Below, piece by piece: positions 55,201 to 64,000 of a stretch of DNA of 64,000 nt; the first letter of the stretch is position 1, and each line of letters opens with the position of its first letter. The position numbers and the translations under genes are program-made. The DNA comes from Eretmocerus hayati. Lineage: Eukaryota; Arthropoda; Insecta; Hymenoptera; Aphelinidae. The notes beneath the pieces were generated by a model. The model was not told the DNA's origin, searched no databases, and saw only the letters and a list, made by a program, of their open reading frames with translations. The stretch covers positions 63,684,454-63,748,453 of the forward strand of contig CM056742.1 in assembly GCA_029851415.1 (NCBI GenBank), written 5' to 3'.

Positions 55201-57130
55201 TATTTCATTTGCATGGCCACTCATTTCTCGGATCCCGGGCTAATCGGTCCATAATATTATTGAAATTCACCTTGGTTGGCGTATACTGTATTCCTATCGG
55301 GGATCGATCATGTTCAGTGAGATTCGAACTGATCGTGAGCTGCAATTCTTGAAAGAAGAATCTCGTAGATCTAAGTAGCAATTCTCAAATTTGGGGTTGG
55401 GCTTGATATTTTGTGAAACTATTTTAGAACGCGATAAGTTTTTTTTAAATTTGCCAGTATATTGAGATTTTATCTAGAACGAAACATTTCAATGAGATAT
55501 GAACTGAACTCACGTTATTTTATACATCAACGGGATCTGGGATTTCTTAGCATCGATTTCCAAAGTTGGAATGAGGCTCGATTTTCGAATTTCCTGGGTC
55601 AGAATATGACTGGATCTTTTCCCAGCTGTCAGCATATCTGATTCCCATCTAGAGCGGAACAATCTCGATCATATCTCAACTGATATCATGTCATTCATCA
55701 AAAAGGATGAATCCGGGATTATTTGGCACCAATTTCCATATGGGATTTCAGCTAAAAATGTAGCTCACTCAACACAGAATGTCATATGATAGTTTGGGCA
55801 GCATATCGAATTCTGATCTAGGATCAAGCGTTTTCAACCGGATTTAGACTGAGCTTATCTAAATTTTCTCATGATATACATGTGATCATTTTCAGCACCG
55901 ATTCCCATAATCGACATTAAGTTCAAAACATTGCTCATTCATCACTGAATGAAATGGGATAGTTCCTAAGTTGGCAACATATCGGAATCTCATCCAAGAT
56001 CTAGCATTTTCAATGATTTTTTGATCGAAGTCGTGTCAAATTTTGCATGAATCGCGTCTCAGATTTCTTGGCACCCGATTCCGGAATCGGGATTCAGTTC
56101 AAAATGTATCTCACTCATCCCAGAATGTTATGATATAGTTTCTAAGTTGGCAGCATATCGATATGTCATCTAGAATCTACTATTTTCAATCATATTTGAA
56201 TCGAAATCGTGTCAAATTTTGCATGAATCGCGTCTTAAATTTCTTAGCACCAGATTCCGGGATGGAGATCCAGTTCAAGATATAGATCACTCATCCCGGA
56301 ATGTTATGAAATAGTTCCTAAGATGCCAGCATATCGGAATCTCATCTAGAATCCAGCATTTTCAATAATTTTTTAATCGAAATCGTGTCAAATTTTGGCA
56401 TGAATCGCGTCTTAAATTTCTTGGCACCAGATTCCGTGATAGGGATTCAGTTCAAAATGTAGCTCACTCATCCCAGAATGTTATGGAATAGTTTCTAAGT
56501 TGGCAGCATATCGAAATATCATATAGAATCCACCATTCTTGATCATATTTGAATCGAAATCTCGTCAAATTTTGCATGATTCGCGTGGTCAATTTCTTAT
56601 CACCAGATACCGGGATAAAGGTCTAGTTCAAAATGTAGATCACTCATCCCAGGATGTTATGGACTAGTTCCTAAGTTGGCAGCATATCGGAATCTCATTT
56701 AGAATCCAGCATTTTCAATAATTTTTCAATCGAAGTCACGTCAAATTTTGCAAGGAGTGCATGCGCGATTCCCCGGCACCGATATCCAGGATCAAAATTC
56801 AGCTCGAAATGTAGTTTATTCATCCCAGGATGTCATTGAACAGTTTTTAAGTTGGCAGCATATCGAATTCTCATCTGGAATCAGGCATTTTCAATCGAAT
56901 TTCGACCGAACTCGTGTAAAATTTCGCTTGAAATGAATCTTAGATTTCTTGGGACCGATTGCCAGAATCGAGATTCAGGTAATAATGGAGCTCACTCATT
57001 CTAGGAGGTCATGGAATAGTTTGCAAGTTGGCAGCATATGGAATTCTTACCTAGAATCAGGCATTTTCAATAGAATTTCGACCAAACTTGTGTCGATTCT
57101 CGAATAAACTTGATCTAGAAATTCCTGGCA
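55200..57130 (+). repeat. diverged satellite monomers, about 175-178 bp
   Basis: The block AGTTGGCAGCATATCGRAATCTCATCTAGAATC recurs near 55620, 55794, 55972, 56146, 56321, 56497, 56674, 56851 and 57025. Successive monomers differ considerably. This is the older flank of the array that follows. Confidence 0.85.
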
Positions 57131-60100
57131 CCAATTCCTTGCATCGGGGTTGGGCTCAAACTCCTGCTTACCATTTCCAGAATATGACTAAACCGTTTCC
57201 GACTTGGCAGCATATCAAAATCCTACCTAGAAACTGTCATATAGCGATGTTGTCAGTGCTCAAAGGACAGTTCGAGCTAATAGTAGATCTCAAAGCTGTC
57301 AGCACCAATTCCTAGACGTGGGATTGAGCTTAAAATCTTGTTAGTCAAGGACGTGATACGCCACAAGTATTCTCAACATGGCAGCGAAACCGCAAACTAC
57401 TTCGAAACCGTAATTTTGGTGAAATTCTCACAGTTTGGCATTCGATTATGGACAAAAGTTCGTGTCCAGGATCCCAGCACGTATTCCAAGACTCGGGATC
57501 GGGTTAGGAAATTTGTTCATCCAAATCAGAATGTGATAGAATTTTCGCAAATTTGGCAGCAAGTCATAATCCCGTCCAAAATAAATGATCTTGAATCAGA
57601 TTTGGACTGAATTAGGGTCAATTTTGGCATAAAATTGATCTAGAAATTTCTGGCACCAATTCCTTGCATCGGGGTTGGGCTCGAGATTCTGTTGACCATA
57701 TCCAGAATATGACTGAACCATTTCCGACTTGGCAGCATATCAGAATCCTACCTAGGTACTGTCATATAGCGATGTTGGCAGTGCTCAAAGGACAGTTCGA
57801 GCTAATAATAGATCTCAAAGCTGTCAGCACCAATTCCTAGACGTGGGGTTGAGCTTAGAATCTTGTCAGTCGAGGGCGTAATACACCACAAGTATTCTCA
57901 ACACGGCAGCAGAACCGCAAACTACCTCAAAACCGTGATTTTGGTGAAATCCCTACATTTTGGCACTCCATTGAGGACAAAAGATCGTGTCCAGGATCCC
58001 AGCACGTATTCCAAGACTCGGGATCGGGTTAGAAAATTTGTTCATCCAAATCGAAACGTGATATAATTTTCGCAAATTTGGCAGCAAGTCGAAATCCCGT
58101 CCAAAATAAATAATCTTGAATCAGATTTGGACTGAATTAGGGTCAATTTTGGCATGAAATTGATCTAGAAATTTCTGGCACCAATTCCTTGCATCGGAGT
58201 TGGGCTCGAACTTCTGTTGACCATATCCAGAATATGACTGAACCATTTCCGACTTGGCAGCATATCAAATCCTACCTAGGTACTGTCATATAGCGATGTT
58301 GGCAGTGCTCAAAGGACAGTTCGAGCTGATAATAGATCTCAAACTGTCAGCACCAATTCCTAGACGTGGGATTGAGCTTAAAATCTTGTCAGTCGAGGGC
58401 GTAATACACCACAAGTATCCTCAACACGGCAGCAGAACCGCAAACTACCTCAAAACCGTGATATTGGTGAAATCCCTACATTTTGGCACTCCATTATGGA
58501 CAAAAGTTCGTGTCCAGGATCCCAGCACGTATTCCAAGACTCGGGATCGGGTTAGAAAATTTGTTCATCCAAATCAAAATGTGATAGAATTTTCGCAAAT
58601 TTGGCAGCAAGTCAAAATCTCGTCCGAAATAAATAATCTCAAATCAGATTTGGACTGAATTAGGGTTAATTTTTGCATGAAATTGATCTAGAAATTTCTG
58701 ACACCAATTCCTTGCATCGGGGTTGGGCTCGAACTTCTGTTAACCATATCCAGAATATGACTAAACCGTCTCCGACTTGGAAGTATATCAAAATCCTACC
58801 TAGGTACTGTCATATAGCGATGTTGGCAGTGCCCGAGGGACAGTTCGAGTTAATAATAGATCTCAAAGCTGTCAGCACCGATTCCTAGACGTGGGATTGA
58901 GCTTGAAATCTCATTAGTCGAGGGCGTAATACACCACAAGTATTCTCCACACGGCAGCAGAACCGCAAACTACCTCATAACCGTGATTTTGGTGAAATCC
59001 CTACATTTTGGCACTCCATTATGGACAAAAGTTCGTGTCCAGGATCCCAGCACGTATTCCAAGACTCGGGATCGGGTTAGAAAATTTGTTCATCCAAATC
59101 GAAATGTGATGTAATTTTCGCAAATTTGGCAGCAAGTCAAAATCCCGTCAAAAATAAATAATCTTGAATCAGATTTGGACTGAATCAGGGTCAATTTTGG
59201 CATAAAATTGATCTAGAAACTTCTGGCACCAATTCCTTGCATCGAGGTTGGGCTTGAACTTCTGTTGACCATATCCAGAATATGACTAAACCATTTCCGA
59301 CTTGGCAGCTTATCAAAATCCTACCTAGGTACTGTCATATAGCGATGTTGGCAGTGCGCAAAGGACAGTTCGAGCTAATAATAGATCTCAAAGCTGTCAG
59401 CACCAATTCCTAGACGTGGGATTGAGCTTAAAATCTTGTCAGACGAGGGCGTAATACACCACAAGTATTCTCAACACGGCAGCACCGCAAACTACCTCAA
59501 AACCGTGATTTTGGTGAAATCCCTACATCTTGGCACTCCATTATGGACAAAAGTTCGTGTCCAGGATCCCAGCACGTATTCCAAGACTCGGGATCGGGTT
59601 AGAAATTTTGTTCATCCAAATCAAAATGTGATAGAATTTTCGCGAATTTGGCAGCAAGTCAAAATCTCGTCCAAAATAAATAATCTTGAATCAGATTTGG
59701 ACTGAATTAGGGTCAATTTTGGCATGAAATTGATCTAGAAATTTCTGGCACCAATTCCTTGCATCGGAGTTGGGCTCGAACTTCTGTTGACCATATCCAG
59801 AATATGACTGAACCATTTCCGACTTGGCAGCATATCAAATCCTACCTAGGTACTGTCATATAGCGATGTTGGCAGTGCTCAAAGGACAGTTCGAGCTGAT
59901 AATAGATCTCAAACTGTCAGCACCAATTCCTAGACGTGGGATTGAGCTTAAAATCTTGTCAGTCGAGGGCGTAATACACCACAAGTATCCTCAACACGGC
60001 AGCAGAACCGCAAACTACCTCAAAACCGTGATATTGGTGAAATCCCTACATTTTGGCACTCCATTATGAACAAAAGTTCGTGTCCAGGATCCCAGCACGT

Positions 60101-62786
60101 ATTCCAAGACTCGGGATCGGGTTAGAAAATTTGTTCATCCAAATCAAAATGTGATAGAATTTCCGCAAATTTGGCAGCAAGTCAAAATCTCGTCCGAAAT
60201 AAATAATCTCAAATCAGATTTGGACTGAATTAGGGTTAATTTTTGCATGAAATTGATCTAGAAATTTCTGACACCAATTCCTTAAATCGGGGTTGGGCTC
60301 GAACTTCTGTTAACCATATCCAGAATATGACTAAACCGTCTCCGACTTGGAAGTATATCAAAATCCTACCTAGGTACTGTCATATAGCGATGTTGGCAGT
60401 GCGCAAAGGACAGTTCGAGCTAATAATAGATCTCAAAGCTGTCAGCACCAATTCCTAGACGTGGGATTGAGCTTAAAATCTTGTCAGACGAGGGCGTAAT
60501 ACACCACAAGTATTCTCAACACGGCAGCACCGCAAACTACCTCAAAACCGTGATTTTGGTGAAATCCCTACATCTTGGCACTCCATTATGGACAAAAGTT
60601 CGTGTCCAGGATCCCAGCACGTATTCCAAGACTCGGGATCGGGTTAGAAATTTTGTTCATCCAAATCAAAATGTGATAGAATTTTCGCGAATTTGGCAGC
60701 AAGTCAAAATCTCGTCCAAAATAAATAATCTTGAATCAGATTTGGACTGAATTAGGGTCAATTTTGGCTTAAAATTGATCTAGAAATCTCTGGCACCAAT
60801 TCCTTGCATCGGGGTTGGGCTTGAACTTCTGTTGACCATATCCAGAATATGACTAAACCATTTCCGACTTGGCAGCATATCAAAACCCTACCTAGGTACT
60901 GTCATATAGCGATGTTGGCAGTGCTCAAAGGACAGTTCGAGCTGATAATAGATCTCAAACTGTCAGCACCAATTCCTAGACGTGGGATTGAGCTTAAAAT
61001 CTTGTCAGTCGAGGGCGTAATACACCACAAGTATCCTCAACACGGCAGCAGAACCGCAAACTACCTCAAAACCGTGATATTGGTGAAATCCCTACATTTT
61101 GGCACTCCATTATGGACAAAAGTTCGTGTCCAGGATCCCAGCACGTATTCCAAGACTCGGGATCGGGTTAGAAAATTTGTTCATCCAAATCAAAATGTGA
61201 TAGAATTTTCGCAAATTTGGCAGCAAGTCAAAATCTCGTCCGAAATAAATAATCTCAAATCAGATTTGGACTGAATTAGGGTTAATTTTTGCATGAAATT
61301 GATCTAGAAATTTCTGACACCAATTCCTTGCATCGGGGTTGGGCTCGAACTTCTGTTAACCATATCCAGAATATGACTAAACCGTCTCCGACTTGGAAGT
61401 ATATCAAAATCCTACCTAGGTACTGTCATATAGCGATGTTGGCAGTGCCCGAGGGACAGTTCGAGTTAATAATAGATCTCAAAGCTGTCAGCACCGATTC
61501 CTAGACGTGGGATTGAGCTTGAAATCTCATTAGTCGAGGGCGTAATACACCACAAGTATTCTCCACACGGCAGCAGAACCGCAAACTACCTCATAACCGT
61601 GATTTTGGTGAAATCCCTACATTTTGGCACTCCATTATGGACAAAAGATCGTGTCCAGGATCCCAGCACGTATTCCAAGACTCGGGATCGGGTTAGAAAA
61701 TTTGTTCATCCAAATCGAAATGTGATGTAATTTTCGCAAATTTGGCAGCAAGTCAAAATCCCGTCAAAAATAAATAATCTTGAATCAGATTTGGACTGAA
61801 TCAGGGTCAATTTTGGCATAAAATTGATCTAGAAACTTCTGGCACCAATTCCTTGCATCGAGGTTGGGCTTGAACTTCTGTTGACCATATCCAGAATATG
61901 ACTAAACCATTTCCGACTTGGCAGCTTATCAAAATCCTACCTAGGTACTGTCATATAGCGATGTTGGCAGTGCGCAAAGGACAGTTCGAGCTAATAATAG
62001 ATCTCAAAGCTGTCAGCACCAATTCCTAGACGTGGGATTGAGCTTAAAATCTTGTCAGACGAGGGCGTAATACACCACAAGTATTCTCAACACGGCAGCA
62101 CCGCAAACTACCTCAAAACCGTGATTTTGGTGAAATCCCTACATCTTGGCACTCCATTATGGACAAAAGTTCGTGTCCAGGATCCCAGCACGTATTCCAA
62201 GACTCGGGATCGGGTTAGAAATTTTGTTCATCCAAATCAAAATGTGATAGAATTTTCGCGAATTTGGCAGCAAGTCAAAATCTCGTCCAGAATAAATAAT
62301 CTTGAATCAGATTTGGACTGAATTAGGGTCAATTTTGGCATGAAATTGATCTAGAAATTTCTGGCACCAATTCCTTGCATCGGAGTTGGGCTCGAACTTC
62401 TGTTGACCATATCCAGAATATGACTGAACCATTTCCGACTTGGCAGCATATCAAATCCTACCTAGGTACTGTCATATAGCGATGTTGGCAGTGCTCAAAG
62501 GACAGTTCGAGCTGATAATAGATCTCAAACTGTCAGCACCAATTCCTAGACGTGGGATTGAGCTTAAAATCTTGTCAGTCGAGGGCGTAATACACCACAA
62601 GTATCCTCAACACGGCAGCAGAACCGCAAACTACCTCAAAACCGTGATATTGGTGAAATCCCTACATTTTGGCACTCCATTATGGACAAAAGTTCGTGTC
62701 CAGGATCCCAGCACGTATTCCAAGACTCGGGATCGGGTTAGAAAATTTGTTCATCCAAATCAAAATGTGATAGAATTTTCGCAAAG
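57131..62786 (+). repeat. higher-order satellite array, 524-bp units of three monomers
   Basis: GCATCGG(G/A)GTTGGGCTCGAAC recurs about every 524 bp (57143, 57667, 58193 and so on to 62379), i.e. three monomers of about 175 bp. A one-base-shorter variant (CTCAAACTGTCAGC) marks a larger period at 58341, 59911, 60957 and 62527, giving steps of 1570, 1046 and 1570 bp. Units one such step apart are nearly identical. Open frames here are by-products of repetition. The array stops abruptly in mid-monomer at 62786. Confidence 0.92.
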
Positions 62787-63860
62787 GGACTAAGCGGTTA
62801 AGCATGGTGAATTGCCCCTCGTCCGGTATAGCCCCCGGAGTAGATTTTCCCGGTTTCTAACACCAAAGTGAGTGGGAAAAAAGGTTTATTAGGTCCCGAG
62901 GTCACCTTCACTTTTTGTACCACCCTAAAACGACCCTGAAAAAGGCTAAAAATCGATATTTCTTAGATTACACCGTGTTCTGACGCATCTCAATGAATCG
63001 CTTCGAAAATTTTTTGACATATTCTTGAAATCTGAACAATTTGAGGAGATATATTTGCGTTCCGCTTACTTTTCATTTAGGCCCTAAAAAAAATTCTTAA
63101 AAATTAAAAATCAATTTTTCTCATAGAGATTGACCGGGGAAACGAGAAATTCCTATTCCAACGGGTTTATCAGGAAAAAATACGTCGGATATGAGTGTTT
63201 TTGGTCATTTTCAAGTGGTGGAAAGTGGTCAAAATCGACCAAAATCATTTTCAAAGCAAATTCTGATTCAGTATTTAGCATCTCCTGCGCATGCGCGTTT
63301 ATCTGCGTCCCTAAAAGTATTCTTAATCGATAGCCAGTGTAATTTTCTTTAAGATGACCACTTGCAGAAGTCGATTTGATGCATTAGAACCCGAGATATA
63401 GCTATTTGTAGAGAGGAAAAAATTCAAAGTACCAAATCCGTGAACCGCCGGAGCCCAGTAATGAAGAGATGCTCAGGTTTTCGCTTCTGCTGCATGGAAT
63501 AGACTTCTGCAGGGGGTCATTTTGAAGGTAATCGCGCGGGCTATCGTTTTAAAATGAGTTCAGAACCCGAAAATCACGCGCATGCGCAGAAAATCGCGTT
63601 ATATTGTCTATATTGCAGGATTACTCTGCGTTTACCATTTTTCCATCGTCACCGTTCCAATAATCGTCAAGGTTACAGCAAAGAAAGACTGAGAACTCAT
63701 ATGGTTATGTTCCAAGTATATTTTGATTGGAGACGCATCACATGAGTATTGCCTGGAAAGTATTAGAGCGAGTAATAGACGAAAACCACATCAAAAGTAG
63801 AAAATGTCCTAGATTCTCGAATGCTGATGGTTCCTGTTTCTAGAGAATGTTGGAGTTCGC
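62787..63860. other. non-satellite flank
   Basis: Sequence changes completely at 62787. CGCATGCGCG-type palindromes occur near 63290 and 63585. No gene is supported. Confidence 0.4.
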
Positions 63861-63864
63861 TAGC

Positions 63865-64000
63865 TCAGTCTTCGTACTCACTGTCATCTGCTATCACTGG
63901 TTCCACACCTTCATGTTCAAATATTCGGCTGAGAATTTCAGCTGGTCTAATGATCTGCGATAAATACCTGGCGTGTGACAAGTAATAAATTATAGATGCT
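63865..64000 (-). CDS. C-terminal end of an unrecognised protein, cut by window edge
   Basis: About 45 codons open from the window edge to TGA at 63865-63867, reading SQIIRPAEILSRIFEHEGVE and an acidic end DDSEYED. Sense-like composition, but too short for a family. Could be a transposase tail or a host gene. Confidence 0.3.
   Translation of the reverse strand, partial: ASIIYYLSHARYLSQIIRPAEILSRIFEHEGVEPVIADDSEYED

Noticed and set aside
57338..62793. Repeated open frames of 70-140 codons in the satellite
   Set aside because: They recur with the 524-bp period, begin at arbitrary points and encode nothing recognisable; open frames follow from homogenised repetition.

Overview
The window looks like repeat-rich, gene-poor nuclear DNA of an arthropod, most likely an insect. 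The support is mutually nested eukaryotic retroelements (R1-like and CR1/L2-like LINEs, a Copia remnant, a BEL/Pao element), spliced exons with GT/AG borders, foldback elements, a tRNA-like sequence and a higher-order satellite array. Nothing in it resembles bacterial gene organisation. The species cannot be told from the sequence.

Layout. 1-1622: two R1-like LINE 3' ends in tandem. 2104-3.8 kb: a Copia remnant on the minus strand, interrupted by an LTR-like insertion carrying a heat-shock-element-like promoter. 4036-12600: a complete but decayed BEL/Pao retrotransposon (minus strand, 254-bp LTRs, tRNA-Tyr primer site), itself holding a 524-bp foldback insertion. 13.7-18.4 kb: two diverged copies of an unknown repeat, one split by a composite insertion with a tRNA-like sequence. 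18.4-20.4 kb: 96-bp and 21-bp tandem arrays and foldbacks.

21601-52161 is the dominant structure: a roughly 30.6-kb inverted repeat. Each arm has, from outside in, a terminus studded with GAAACGTT motifs, an AT-rich stretch, a four-exon gene read toward the terminus, a GC-rich basic-protein-like stretch, and a 366-bp tandem repeat. Gene copies in the two arms have identical exon lengths (201/369/210/167) and share one frameshift. The centre (29.6-45.7 kb) is packed with later insertions: an apparently intact CR1/L2-like LINE whose two ORFs lie in one frame separated by a single UGA, several long palindromes, and an acidic ORF.

52.2-55.1 kb holds an unrecognised ORF and a Ulp1-like protease pseudogene with damaged catalytic positions. 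55.2-62.8 kb is a satellite array of about 175-bp monomers organised into 524-bp and 1046/1570-bp higher-order units. The last 1.2 kb is mostly non-coding and ends in a short open frame on the minus strand.

The best candidate for something undescribed is the 30.6-kb inverted-repeat element. I could not identify a transposase or viral hallmark gene in it, so its class remains open.
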